This document shows, in pieces, positions 1 through 12,599 of a stretch of 55,868 nt of DNA. A program made the translations under genes and the position numbers. How positions within the stretch are numbered: position 1 is the first letter of the stretch; each line of letters begins with the position of its first letter. Source of the DNA: Saccoglossus kowalevskii (taxonomy: Eukaryota > Hemichordata > Enteropneusta > Harrimaniidae); assembly GCF_000003605.2 (NCBI RefSeq), contig NW_003143305.1, forward strand, positions 221,571 through 277,438, in the 5' to 3' direction. The notes under the pieces are model-generated. The model did no database searches, had not been told where the DNA came from, and saw only the letters and a list, made by a program, of their open reading frames with translations.

Positions 1-265
1 GTCCCCAAAACGTCACAAGAACACTTAAATGCCTCCATGGGCTGGGTGGAGCTTAGGATTCTAATTTGACTGACCATTCAACGACAGCAACTGTCAATGG
101 CTCATTAAATGTAGATAGTTCCAATCTTTTGTTTATGTGTATAGATTGTGGTTGTCATTGCCCTAGCAGTGTTCCCGCGCTTTGGTTGGTCTCATTCCTT
201 TGTCGGCGTGATGTGTACACATAAATACGCAAGTTTATGTTATTATTTTCTGAACGTATACTCTG

Positions 266-680
266 TCGCTGTCGGATAAAAAAAATAATTCCTTTAGTTT
301 TTTTCCAAACCCCCCTACCCCCCACTGAAACTTAATTGATAAATATTGGTCATGACGTCAGACTACATTCACCATTACATACAAATTGATAATCGGACAG
401 TAGTATTGCATAGCTGTTGGTTGTAGGGTGGGTGTAAAAAGATTTTACAAATGCACCTCATTTGACGCACAGATTTACACTCGAACCAAACCATTTTTCT
501 GTTTTTTTCCCCTTTCTGTTATTTCTGTCCATGATTGGATAGAAAAAAAACGAACTACAAATACTCCAAGATTTTTTTGACTTCATTAAAAAATAAAATC
601 GTTTTTGTAGGATGGAAACTTTTTGAGGTTAAAACCCCCACCCCCAAACTAAAGAAAATAAGTTTTTTATCCGACATCGA
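266..680. repeat. MITE-like inverted-repeat element
   Basis: The left arm (266-300) begins TCGCTGTCGGATAAAAAA. The right arm (646-680) read on the minus strand begins TCGATGTCGGATAAAAAA. Both arms continue into an AT-rich stretch containing CTTTAGTTT, so about 35 bp pair with a few mismatches and a small indel. The 345-bp interior has no supported ORF. Size and layout suit a non-autonomous DNA transposon, but I see no convincing target-site duplication, so the outer limits are approximate. Confidence 0.55.
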
Positions 681-2500
681 TCTTTTGACGTCGTCCCTTA
701 CAATCTTCATAATGTTGATCGTGAAGGTTACATCAGTGTTTTGCGTGTATTTCTGGTGACGAGACAGTTTGTTGGAATCCGAATTTAAGTCGGGTATACT
801 AGTATGCACAGTTGATTCTAAATTGAGGCGGTCTATTCTACAATGTTCTATAAATATATTCACAGACATACATTTTTGTAGAGTAAATCTCTGGTCTCTG
901 AGCGATCACTTTTTACCTCAGACAACTAAGAGAACTGTAATAATTTGAATTTGAATTGTAGTCGTTCACAGACATTGGTCAGAGAAAATAAGAATTGTGA
1001 ATCTGCTCAAAATCTGCCGGTCTAGTCAAACACAAGAATGCGTAAATGTGCTTTTTTAACGGATATATATCAATTTGGCCCGAAACGGCAAAACCTGGCC
1101 GAGCAATTTCACAAAATGTACTCTGTCTGTACTCATTTCGCATACGAAATTGTACGTGAACGTCGACATGTTGTGGTGCTTCTCTACTAGCCGGAAATAA
1201 AACATATTACCAACCAGCACGGCGCGGCGGCAGTGAATCCTTTTCGCTCATTTATTCACAATTATGTATTTAGAAAAACGCTCAATACCAGTCATGTGGA
1301 AGGCGTCAACAATTCGTTGAATGTTTTTCATGACAATGCGCATCGCATTTTATTCCAAGCGTTTCTATATTGAACACGGTTTGATTAGAATAAGAATGTC
1401 GACCGACCACACACCAGTGTGTGGACTTTTCCTGGTGAGTAGAGTGGGCAAAGGTTGTTGAATAAAAGGTACATCGATTGCATCTATATCATAACTACAG
1501 GCAAAATTGTTAGGAACGGCTTATTAATGCTGTTTATCTTTGACAAGTTGATTTCAACCACCGTATGTGTATTCAGACAGACACTTTATATTCTCTCTGG
1601 TTTTGACAACCTCATGCCCAACTTGCAAAGAAGCTCGTCTGTGTTTTCTTTCCTGTAATTCATTCCATTGTATTCTCTGACATGAGACAGCGCACTGGTG
1701 GCGTTTATTTCACCTCGTATACAAAGTAGGCATTTTGAAAACGATGTGGGTGGAGCTTACAGTGCCTGGAAATTCGAGACACGACGCTTTTGAAACCATT
1801 TTATCCGGCAAAAGTAAATAGTCTATCTGTCCAATTCACTACTATTTTTATTTATGGTACCCTGAACAATTATGGCGCCACTTACGTTTGAAAAATAGAA
1901 AATATAATGCAATGTTTTCTGTTTTTGTAGAGCTTTAGGTCACTGTTCGTTATTGATGTGAGTGAGAGTGTCTTTATTTGAATAATGGACTCCACCTGCG
2001 ACTGTTTATATACCATGTCAGTCATTAAAGAATCCCTTGACCTGTAAACCGTTTGTAGAGTGTCATAAAAAGTGAACCATCTTACTTCAAGAATTTTCTT
2101 CACCTTCATTTGTGGATCTTAAGCATTTGTTCCACCTCCTTTAGACAAGAACGTATTGATTATTGTTGAAAACAACATTGTAACAAATCAATTTAACATA
2201 ACATTGTAACAAATAAATGAATAACCCTCCCACTGCGTTTATTTTTATGTCATGGTGTCGTTGCTGAGGACAGGACTGTCACAAGGTTCGTTATGATATA
2301 CATGTTGGGTTAAATTTAGTATTTGGAGAAAAGGTATTATATTATATTAGATTACAGCCAAAAGTAGAATTATTTCACAGCCGAGCTAGTAGATTTTGAC
2401 ACACTTACACATGTCGAAACTCCATTCACAAGAGACGCGTGCCATACATGTGCTGGATATTCATTGTAACCACCTGCTAAGTGATTACCGAGAATGATGG
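681..2500. other. Non-genic stretch
   Basis: Only short ORFs with no recognisable motifs. It contains an 18-bp perfect palindrome (CCACACAC-CA-GTGTGTGG, about 1408-1425). No RNA gene or mobile-element coding remnant is visible. Confidence 0.5.
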
Positions 2501-2565
2501 TGCCCAGTGACTTATGTGCGGATTTCAATTCTGTTGTCGTGACAATGATTCCAGGTGGGGGACGT

Positions 2566-2573
2566 TATAAAAG
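2566..2573 (+). promoter_or_regulatory. TATA box-like element
   Basis: TATAAAAG lies 81 bases upstream of the longest plus-strand ORF in the first 30 kb, in a locally GC-richer stretch (2530-2700). It could be a gene promoter or the U3 promoter of a solo LTR. No matching second LTR was found. Confidence 0.3.
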
Positions 2574-2646
2574 GTCAAGGTAGATGCAGCCGTGGGGAAG
2601 GACACTACGATACTCGGAAGCAGCCAGAGCCAGTCTTGTGATGTGA

Positions 2647-3234
2647 GTGAACGGGGAGAATAAGTCCATCCCCACGTGGTGTGTAGGTTACTCGCCTAGT
2701 CGACGGACGTTGTGTAGAGACAGTGGCAGACTAGACTCCTTTTCTATGGGCAGTTCTACAGAACTTCTGTGTTGGACACGAGTTTTACAAAGTATTCTAC
2801 GAGAAACCAGGCCTGGGTATCGAACTGAATCTACATGTAGCAACGTTTTCTACTATAGCCCGACAGAAGCCGGTAATTTATATCACGCTCGTTACACGCA
2901 CATTAGTCTAGGGACCATTGGCTGTGTTTTGAATGTTATTTGGGTAATTATTTGTGTAATTTATTGTCTGAATTATTGTTACAGTATTTTTATTTGCAGG
3001 TGCTCTGAAATTGTAACAGTATTAGTTTCATTGTATTTTATAACAGCCCGTTTTCTGCTTCAAAGTTTTGCGCGCCTATCGGCACAGTTAAGTAGCGGCG
3101 TCGTTCGATACGTAAAGGAGGCGTTGCCCATTATGAATCATCCTGGTTTGGGTGTAAGTATATGGATTATCTACGGGACGCCACTGCTTTGTCCTGCCCT
3201 GACATTAGTGTTAATTTCTCTTATTGTACGGTGA
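2647..3234 (+). CDS. Hypothetical 195-aa ORF with hydrophobic segments
   Basis: This is the longest uninterrupted ORF in the window. The first 80 residues are polar. Residues about 85-145 hold two or three hydrophobic stretches rich in Ile, Val and Cys that could be membrane segments, and another hydrophobic stretch lies near the C-terminus. I do not recognise a family. A TATA-like box lies just upstream. The Cys- and Ile-rich composition could equally arise from AT-rich non-coding DNA, and the whole block could be LTR or untranslated sequence. Translation is unproven. Confidence 0.2.
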   Translation: MNGENKSIPTWCVGYSPSRRTLCRDSGRLDSFSMGSSTELLCWTRVLQSILRETRPGYRTESTCSNVFYYSPTEAGNLYHARYTHISLGTIGCVLNVIWVIICVIYCLNYCYSIFICRCSEIVTVLVSLYFITARFLLQSFARLSAQLSSGVVRYVKEALPIMNHPGLGVSIWIIYGTPLLCPALTLVLISLIVR

Positions 3235-3796
3235 ATTCATATCTGTGTACTATTGATATCATAAACCGGTTGTACAATTAAACCATCTTTTACGATGTTA
3301 CTTTGCATTTAGTTGTGTGCGAGCGGGTCTGGTACGATAATAATTTATACAGGGGACAATCAACTAATCAGCTGGCTTATTTTGATATTTTAATGAGTAG
3401 GGTGTCGAAGAACCCACAACACGAGATCGGGGCGTCCTCTTATCACATCTGTGGTCGGATGCAAGCCTACCCCGTGACATGGACATAAAACGACAGATTA
3501 CAATATATTTGAACCTTATGTTTACAGCTTTGGTTTCAACATAGTATTTATGACCACAGTGTTGCGTATGATGAATTTCGTTTATTCCTGGGCCAGCCCA
3601 GGGACTGTAGTGCTAGCGGCATGTTTGTGCCCTACATTTGATGCTTTTAGACGTGTCTAACAAATAGATATATAGGATCGTTGCAGTGCTTTTATCATCT
3701 GACATGCATTTATGTTCAAAGTTTTATGTACCGTAAACATATGTATATGCTCAGCTACGCTAGAACAATGAATTTATTTATAAGTTTTTTTTCTTT

Positions 3797-3830
3797 GTTT
3801 GTTATATATATATATATATATATAACAAAC
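3797..3830. repeat. Perfect palindrome with TA core
   Basis: GTTTGTTA and TAACAAAC flank an uninterrupted TA run, giving a 34-bp perfect palindrome. Further TA microsatellites lie at about 6107-6128 and 9069-9083 without such arms. Confidence 0.9.
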
Positions 3831-4089
3831 GTAGTTTTTTTTTAATATGGGGTGCAAGAACTTTTCTACCTTATATCCTGCAATAAAGATTTAATAATAT
3901 TTGCGAGGGGGAAATGTTGATGTTCAAAACTGCCACATATGATTTTAATCTATGTATGTACTGACGCCATAATTGGACGAATAAGTGAATTAATGGAGAA
4001 ATCTAAACCAGGTGCATCTGCTGGGATACCTGTATCACCTTAATAATCTTTAAGAAAGTACTGCACTGCAAAAGAATCATCAGAATCGC

Positions 4090-4760
4090 CTATCTATTTC
4101 ATTGATAGTGAAAACCTCAAACACATGCTGTGCAACTGCACTGAGAAAAGGACTGGGCTTTAACAGGTTTCTGTGTACAGTATGTATTCTATCGCCTTCT
4201 TCACACTTGATAACATGGGAAGATTTGGCTTTTTCCCATTTATCATGTTGAATCTCCAACAAACTACATGGAGATGACTTCGATCTACATTGAAAGTTGG
4301 CAGTATAATATGACGTGCAATTGTATGCACGTGTCTTGGGGCCCCAGGTTCACGGATGGATCTAAAGTACTGAGCATGTTTGCCAATGAATGGTTGAAGC
4401 AATTTCTCACTCATCAATGTAGTCTCATGCAGATAACATAATTACAAGAGAAGTTATTCCACAGTGCTTGCCGTCTAGTTTTTTGTTCCACATTCCTGAG
4501 CGTATTTTGAAAAGTGATCTGTAATAACCAACACGCTTTCATAACAAATTATGGAACATTCCAATTATAGGTGGTCGATGCAAACAATTTTGTGTTCTGT
4601 GGTAACTGTTCTAGCAGTGGGTGACTTTTTTGTACCTAAAAAGAGCGTGTTCTAACTAAATCCATGGTGTCATCAAACCCAAATTGACCATTGGCATCAT
4701 GCAGATCACCTCTAAGCTCGCGTGTTAGTCCTATATGCTGAGTTGACCTAAACAGCACAC
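4090..4760 (-). pseudogene. Ty3/Gypsy-like integrase remnant
   Basis: Read from high to low coordinate, three integrase landmarks occur in order. At about 4760-4640 there is a zinc-finger-like stretch with LHDANGQFGFDDTMDLVRTR, which resembles the H2C2 module of Gypsy integrases with one His replaced by Gln. At about 4550-4430 the start of the catalytic core reads VLVITDHFSKYAQECGTKN, including the first catalytic Asp, then changes frame. At about 4262-4100 the C-terminal part has DRIHTVHRNLLKP, typical of the Gypsy integrase C-terminus. The rest of the core is shortened or lost and frames change repeatedly. No LTR, protease or reverse transcriptase was recognised nearby, so this is an old, partial copy. 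Confidence 0.7.
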
Positions 4761-4769
4761 AATTTCTCA

Positions 4770-6180
4770 CTGATAAATTCTCTTACTGGTTCAAAAGAAG
4801 TTGAGTCAGCCTATACATGTGTGATCTCACTGGGATGTACCGAGTTTTCTGTTTTCTTACGTTTATGCAAATGACAATTAAGTAACATCGCATCGCTCTT
4901 CTCTATTATATATTACTATCCATTTAGTTTGTCTTTGCCAAGTTAATTTTGAAAATGGCACATTCCAATGAAAAGTGAAACCTGAGTTTCTTCATAGCAA
5001 AACAGTCGGCAACAGACATGTCGTGTGAAAATCCAGGGACTCCAGAACTACAATCAACAGTACACAGACTGTATGAGTGGGGGAATGTATCAGCTGGTAT
5101 CTAGTGTAAGAAATAGACAAGGGACGAAGGCTCCAGCAAGCTCACATTTTTTAAACTGGAAAACAGACAAAAAGTATTAGAAATTGAAGCGGCTTCAGCA
5201 AAGACCATGCTAACAGGATTCTGTTTCATAATTAATGTCACATGATAGACAATCAAGTAGTTTGAATAATCTGTGCCATGTATTTTTATGGTTTGGTTAT
5301 CAAAATATGGTTTTTAGAATATATAATGAGCCATGTGCTTATATAGTATACAGTAATCTTTCAGGTCAGTTATATAGTTTGTTTTATGCTTTTATTACAA
5401 AAAAGCATGTGTTCATGAGGTTGCATCTGTTGTTCAATGATTTCATCAATACATTGCTTGCATGCTGCAAGTGTTGCTGATATCAAATTTCTTGAATGTG
5501 GTCCAAATGCAAGTAAACGATGATGCATTTAGTGTGGCAAAAGTTACTTTATTAAAAATTATAAAACAATAATGAAACTGACAATGCTTTGTGCAATGTA
5601 TTATTCAATGATAAAACAAACCTTTTCTGTATGCTAGTGGGAATTCATTAAGCCAACTTAATTATATGTACTTATACATGTATATATATACAGTTTTGGC
5701 ACGTCTGGAAAGAAGTGGCAATTAGATAACATAGGAAACGATAGAAAGCTCAAATAAAGCATAATACAACTAATCTTCCGGCCTGGCATTCAACACCACA
5801 GAAACTGTTGAAATTAATAAGTTCTACCTCAAGGTCTTGTTGAAGTAGGAAATCTTTTAACCTGCCACCATCCTCTGAAAGATGTTCTTGTTTGATTGAA
5901 GCACAAAACTGAGTCACGTTAGACGTAGAAGCTTCATTTGTTCAGGGTAATTTTGTACCATCATGTTGAGGGTCATTGTACGTCTTATGGTCGCTGACGT
6001 CTGTTTCATCGCACAAGAAGAACATCAGAATACGGCACTGGTGGGGAATGCATGCATTTGGTATTGACATGCAATACAATGACATGTTAACTTTCCATTG
6101 ACAGATTATATATATATATATATATATACCCGAGATGATCCTATTTTGAGGTATATCTGGTTCTTCTTCTGATGTAAGAC
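4770..6180. other. Non-genic stretch
   Basis: AT-rich sequence with short ORFs and a TA microsatellite. One open minus-strand stretch at about 6030-5750 (containing LSEDGGRLKDFLLQQDLEVE) has a single stop and might be a lost exon, but I cannot place it in a family. Confidence 0.4.
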
Positions 6181-6185
6181 CAACG

Positions 6186-6409
6186 TCATTGATACATGTA
6201 ATAATGGTTTTCTTTGTATCGCTGTATCACATTCTTGAAAAAGTTTAGTATATTCTTTTGCATACTATAACTCATCCCTTTAATTAAATCACGCGAGCAC
6301 CAAGTGGACATTTCTATAGCTGCTGAGGCATCAGTTACAATGTATTTGGTTAGCGTCATCTGTTTTACTTGTTCGGTCCAGATATTATTTTGAATTTTGG
6401 TGCAACCTG
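6186..6409 (-). CDS. Candidate terminal exon, unknown protein
   Basis: A minus-strand open stretch of about 74 codons ends in a stop at 6186. It is preceded at about 6410 by a strong 3' splice-site-like sequence (TTCCTTGTTTGTCAG) on the minus strand. The peptide includes KYIVTDASAAIEMS and is soluble-looking. I do not recognise it and found no upstream exon. Exon status rests only on the splice-like acceptor and the open frame. Confidence 0.25.
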
Positions 6410-6419
6410 ACAAACAAGG

Positions 6420-7505
6420 AAAAATGTTTAGTTACTGTATATGTATATAGTTTTTACAGTGGACGGCAAAATATATACATAATGGAAACTTACCCTATCA
6501 ATTTACCTTGGAACATTGTATATCCGTCAAATGTTTCTTACTGTTTATTTACCGTGTACAGCATGAACTGGCGTCAATGACGTCTCCTCTTTATATATTT
6601 ATTGCACAGATATTATGTCATATCTCAAATTGTAGTTTGGCGACATAGGCTGCAAAAATTGTATACTGTGAATGAAAGGGTATTTTATGTTTTCCACAAT
6701 TATTTCAACAATCTGGGTTTTAAAAAATGCTATTTTCCCCTTAACATTGTATTCTATGGAATTGTATAAAATGTATACATGTACACTTACTGGCTTATCA
6801 TCATTTTGCTTGATGGTGGAGCATGATAATTGAAATCCACACTGGTGACTGGACAAGGACGCGTGGTTTGATGACACTAGATATTAAATGCTCCAGGATA
6901 CATCATACCTGTAACAAAATAGATTCATATACACGTGTAATATCCTTCAAGCTTGATTCCAGTCAATGTGGAGCAATGTTTATCACATATCAATCGTTAA
7001 CACAATGTATCCGATAGCAGTGCTACAGGCATCATCTGTACAATACAGTTTAGACTTGCTTCAGAAGACTCCGTTTTGTACAACGTTTATCACATCAGCT
7101 AGCCACAAGAGGGCGCCATTGTTTAATGCTAATCACCAACATCTGTTTTTTTTGTGATTCAAATAGTAAAAGAAAATAATTTCAGAACAACATTTCTTCT
7201 AATTGTGTTGAGTCGTACTAATCATAGACACATCGTCTAAAGAGGGGAGGTGTTACATAGCACGTTTGTATTGTTTTTAAAATAACATGATTACTGACTT
7301 TTTCGGTGACAGAAGTGTGTTTATTTTTAACAGTAGCCATGCTTCTTTAGCGAGAGACATACATCGTCGTGGTACTAATCTCTGCTTGTTTGAAATGTGA
7401 AATTGAAATAAGGATTTCCTGTCCTTTCGGCGTGTCGCATTATATGAAAATCCAGTTCCAACATCCAAGCTACCTTTTTCTGCAGAACCATACATACAGA
7501 ACATT
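6420..7505. other. Non-genic stretch
   Basis: Several short overlapping ORFs on both strands without conserved motifs. No repeat or RNA gene recognised. Confidence 0.45.
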
Positions 7506-7510
7506 AAAAT

Positions 7511-8362
7511 ACCTGATTAAATTTTGCGTATTATCATCAAAAAACGATCAGGTATTTACTGAAATTGCCTCATATGCTGTTACAACACAATGAGTAGGTA
7601 AATGGTCTGTAGAAAGTATTTTCTCTTTGAGGCATCTTCCTTACTCACTCTTCTTCAACCGATGTGAGACGGTGACATTGTTTGCACCTGCCGAAACGAG
7701 GAGCTGCATTTTGGTGTATTGTGAACTGTTGACGATGTCTGGTTGCTGAGTGAGCATTGCATGCAAACGATGATGTGCGTTTAACTTGCCTTCTTTCTGA
7801 TCGGTCTTGCTTCATTTTCTTTTCAGTCTTTGCAGCTATCTTAGCTCTATGGGTCTTTGTTTTTTTTCATTGTAAGTCTTTTCTGTTGTCTTTAAAAAAT
7901 TGTCCTGCTCCCATTCTCATGTATAGTTTGACAAGATGCTTGAAGAAAATCTTTATAGCCATGGTGTTGAAAGTGGTTCCTGGATAGTTTATGTATATAC
8001 CAGCAAAGATGATATAGATGTTATCATTGTTGATCAATTGCTCAGTAGCATTGGATATGAGCTGGAATTTTATCAAGTTTTTAACAGTTAACAACTTGAT
8101 TCATTCTTGCTCGAGCATGATGAAAAATGTACAAGCTTCATAACTTACATAGATAAGACCACGTTTAATTTATGAACTGCCTCCCGTCAATGAAATCATG
8201 TGTCTATGGATACATTTGTGTTTGATCACCTATAAGAAGAATCCGCTCCTTATTTGCAAATTCCCGTTTCACCTTTTCATGGATGTTACATTATTTGCAA
8301 TGTGTTGGCGTGATGCTTGTAATTCAAGATTTTTTTATTTCAGAACTAAACTGATTTATTAT
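7511..8362 (-). repeat. Dispersed repeat copy 1: lone 3' end of a pogo-like element
   Basis: About 850 bp match 20095-20903 in the same orientation, with many substitutions and indels. Shared blocks include ACCTGATTAAATT near the left end, TTGCCTCATATGC, CACTCTTCTTCAACCGA, GGTTCCTGGATAGTTTATG and TTATTTGCAAATTCCCGTTT. In the other copy this block starts at the stop codon of a pogo-type transposase (minus strand), so it looks like that element's 3' untranslated/terminal region. Here no transposase precedes it, so this copy is truncated or non-autonomous. Short minus-strand ORFs in both copies drift out of frame relative to each other, which argues against coding. Confidence 0.75.
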
Positions 8363-8369
8363 TATGTCG

Positions 8370-11300
8370 GAAGAGTATGGTCATATTATGAGCTTTGTTG
8401 CCTATCAGTACTCTGTAAAACCTGATCCAATTGTTTTCAATGCATTCCAAACATTCGAGTAAGAAATAGTGTTAATTTATCATTCCTGATATCATCAGCT
8501 TCCAAGCTCTGCAGTTAGGAAAAACAAAAAAAACAGATTTGGGTTTCAGGCGGAAAATTTACTGCACTTTTAATATTATTTGTTTATAGAAATTATTGGT
8601 CAGAAACAACCATTATAATACACTGTAGAAACACTGTTATATTTTGTGGTTCTGTAGCAACACAGAAGTCTTCCACGCTAGCTGATGGGTTCACTAGATG
8701 GTATACAAATTCACTATGCAATATTTAGTGATACAAACGGTGGCATTTTCTTGTTTCTTGTGAGATATTACAATAGTAAACATCTGTTAACCTGTATATA
8801 TTCCCCTTAAAATTCATTCAAACCAATACTGATCATGGTATTTGTATTGTGTACCTATAATTTAGTATCTGCCGGTATTTATAATATTTCAACACAATTA
8901 TGTATATCTAGAAAACAATGCAAGACTACTCATGTAATTTATATTGCATCACGTATGTCAAATGTGTGAGAAATCGATTAATAAAATATCAAAATCAAAT
9001 ATACAGATTACCATATACGGATCTGCAATTATAAAATGAATTGAATTTTAGTATTTCAAAAAGCAATACAATATATATATATGCCTAACTTATGCCTATG
9101 CCGTTTATGGGATGTTCCCAATTTAGTTTCAACAATCATGCAAGAAGTCTAATGTACTTATTTACCACAAACCTAATCAGGTCTGAGAAATACAAAGAAC
9201 ACATGAACTAATTTATATTATAATAAACTGACTGTTCTTGAGATTTTAATGGGACACTCTGACAACTTACGACTTGAACTTCCCATACATAAAATAATAT
9301 GGAAGGATTTTATAAATATATATATATGGTTTTGCAGTCATTTGATTTGGTAACTGGAGATCCATAAATGCATGTCAGTCTCTGAATGCAGACTTCATTT
9401 AATTACAAATTGTTATGCTACTTTAACTTGGTACACGATTTACACTGTTCGCATCATATTCCTTTCTAAATTCTCACAAATTAACATTATTAATTACTCA
9501 CGAACCGGAAAGCAATGGCTTAAGAACATCCATGGTCGCTGAAGCAATATCTTTTAGCTGAAGACAAACGCCTGTAATCAACAGCAACGTACATGTACAT
9601 AATTAAATTATTGAGATTTTTGAAAGTACACCTGCTTAGAGGTAGAACAGCTTGTTGGCTCTTCGCTAAAATTTGTGGGTTATATGACTCCATAACTGCA
9701 ATTTAAGCTTAATTATTACACAATGAATGAAGAGAATTGGCGCAGTGATGACGACAATAGTTCTTTATTGTACTTGTAAAAAGTCACTAAACTGGACGAC
9801 AAAGTTCTTCCCCACATAACATTTGAATTTCCATTCTGTTTTGACAAATTATACACAACATACTGTTCATGTGAAGCACTCCTCGTACTGTATGCCATCA
9901 CAGCCTGTTTATTTATTAACACCCACTTGGTTGGTATGGATAATGAGAACTTGCAGTGGATTTTACTTTAGATAAATGCTTGGGCTTTTGGCACCAACAT
10001 ATTTTTCTGACAAATTAGTACCATGGTGTCTGAGTGACAAACAATCTGAAATGTATTGCTCCACTTTACGACTCCTTTTACATCATCACAGGTCACTGAG
10101 GTACAACAGCTCCCTCATTCACTTTGATATAATATCATTATTTGAGAATTTGTTTTGAATCTAGACAGCAACACATCCTGAATATAGATTGAGATTGCCT
10201 TTCATGGACAGAACATACATTAATTGAGAAACAGATAAGCACATTGAAGATAAGTAAGAATGCAGAAAATGATTTGTGCAAATTGTCGCCAACAAACATC
10301 TACAGTTTTCTGCACAGAAATTATAAACAATATCGACTACCGAGATGCCATAATGTGAAGAAGGCGATGAAGGGCTTGATTTCGACCCTGGTGCGTTTAC
10401 ACGGTTTGTCATATCTAAGCTCAACCACCAAATCAGGGCCTGCTAATTGAAATCCAGTCTATGAAACGTGCCTTTGTTGAGCTATTATCATTTACTTTTT
10501 CCATTGACAATTTGTTAAAGACTCCATCGTTGTTCATATATTTAACATATGTTCAAGGTAACCTTTCCTCAATCACATAGCAATGAACTAAATCGGTCAA
10601 CAGTAAATTGGTACAACACAAATGAAAAATTGCAGTTCTGTTTGTCCAATCAAAACATATTTCTTTATCGTGTCTTGTTATGCAGTAACGTGGCTCCATA
10701 TACATGGTTAAGAATTACATCACAAGGAATTAATCAAAACGTTGTTATTATCTAGGGCATTTTTGTGGCATTTTCACTTGATGACAAAAAACAAATATTC
10801 AATGTTTTCTGGAAGTGATCAGTCCGCATTTTTTAGTTCATTCCAATTATTGTAAAATTGGGACAAGCTTATTTATACATCTATGCTATACTCTGGTATG
10901 ACAAATGCCATAAAGACTTAAAGCATCTTACTTTGATTCAAATCAATCATAAAACATTAAATACAAATTGTGTTAAGATCAATTTATGCAAAGAAAGGGT
11001 TAAATATGAACTTGACATTCGGGTTGGGGTGATTATCAATGGTGTATAACACTTATCTAAAGTTATAACTCGCTGGTTTTAGGCAACATGCAAATATCAG
11101 TACTGATAAAAATAAATTGTAGTACAATGTTGAAATACCAAACTTTACCTTGGATGTACCCCCAAATCAGGAGGTGCAAACTCGAGGACATCATGCATAT
11201 TTGACTGCGCTTACATTGAAATATAGTTAATAGTTAATGATGGTGAATAATTTGTAGTGAATCTCGTGCATTGTATTTTACTGTATATCTGACTAAGTGG

Positions 11301-11430
11301 CGGGCAACATATTCCAGTACATGGCATCAGACCTAAAATCGGGTAGAGGTTTAGTGCCACTGAGCCTACAAATGTGTGTGTATTTTTTACTCCTGTGTGC
11401 GAAACACAAAAGGGAGTCTTTGCAGTTACC
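8370..11430. other. Long non-genic stretch
   Basis: AT-rich with a TA microsatellite and only short ORFs (60-87 codons). No motif, intron-bordered exon or inverted repeat that I would defend. Confidence 0.45.
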
Positions 11431-11439
11431 ATGTCTGTA

Positions 11440-12590
11440 TGTCACTTTTTTGTTCCACCATTATCTCAAGAACCACTAATCACATTTTGATACATATAAT
11501 GCGCAGAGTTGATTAGGATTTGGTAAAAACCTATGAATATTAATTACCTAATTTGAATGATAATTAACTGATTTTTAGCTGTTCCAAGACTGTTACACTG
11601 ATATCTGAGGAACCACTCATTGGATTTTGATGAAACTTGGCACATGAATGCTCTGAACCAATACGCAGATTTGATAAGTTTTGAGTAAAAATCTGTTAAT
11701 ATTATTAATTACCTAATTTCCATAATGATTAATCTATTTTCGGCTTTTCCACTTATATCTCAAGTTCTAATCATAATATTCCAATAAAACTTGGTACATA
11801 GATGACACTGCACAGACCTGATTGTTTTTTAGGGTAATATCAGTACATATTAATTACCTAATTTGCATAATTAAATAATTTTCAGCTTTTGATATTTTGA
11901 GTAGTAATAATCACGTTTCAATGAAACTTGGTACATAGTTACTTGAGAACTGTGCACATACCTCATTAGTTTATGGGTAAATATTTGTGCATATTAATCA
12001 CGTTATTAGCATAATTAGTTAATTTTCAGCTTTTCACCTGATATCTCAAGTACTAATCATCACATTTCAATGAGACTTGCGACAGATATTCTAGGACTAT
12101 GCAGAGACCTGATTAATTTTGGGATAAATAATTGTGCCTATTAATTACCTAATTTGCATAATTAGTTAATTTTTTCGTTCTATGGCTGTTGCACTGATGT
12201 CTGAAAACCACTCATTGGATTACAATGAAACTTTTAAAGAGTACCCATCAAATTTCAATGAATCTAGGACTATACACCATATTAGTTTTTGGTAAACATT
12301 TATGCTTCTTAATCACCTAATTAATTAATACTGATATCTCAAGTATTGATCATCACATTTGAATAAAATTTGGTACATACATGCTTTAGGACAATAAACA
12401 GTCTGATTAATTTTGGGTTGAAATCTGTTCATATTAATTTTCTAATTAGCATAGTAATTAATATTTTTTTGGTTCTAATCACATTTCAATGAAACTTGGT
12501 CCATTGTGCAGACCTTATTAGTTACCTTATTTGCATAATTAGTTTTTTGCGTTTCCATCAACATCTCAAGTTCAAGTAATTTTGAATTAA
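11440..12590. repeat. Degenerate ~145-bp tandem repeat, about 8 copies
   Basis: A block beginning with ATATCTCAAG recurs at about 11462, 11602, 11754, 11889, 12042, 12198, 12330 and 12565, so spacing is mostly 130-156 bp. Each unit carries, in order, a segment like ATCACATTTCAATGAAACTT, a segment like TGCAGACCTGATTA, and ATTAATTACCTAATTTGCAT followed by AATTAGTTAAT. Copies differ widely, so the array is old. Confidence 0.85.
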
Positions 12591-12599
12591 TTTTTAATG

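Noticed and set aside
555..869. 104-aa minus-strand ORF
   Set aside because: It overlaps the right arm of the inverted-repeat element, has no motif and a composition expected of AT-rich non-coding DNA.
2276..3307. A solo LTR starting TGTCACAAGG and ending near TTTGCA around the 2.6-kb TATA box
   Set aside because: The ends can be chosen freely, there is no second copy, primer-binding site or target duplication.
7867..8094. Similar short peptides at 7867-8094 and 20367-20612 (minus)
   Set aside because: Similarity is at the DNA level; single-base indels shift the frames apart part-way, so no protein is conserved.
10161..10450. Opposed 87- and 68-aa ORFs
   Set aside because: Mutual shadows without recognisable domains or splice context.
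11440..12590. CRISPR-like array
   Set aside because: Units are ~145 bp, degenerate throughout, with no short exact repeats separated by unique spacers; the DNA is eukaryotic.
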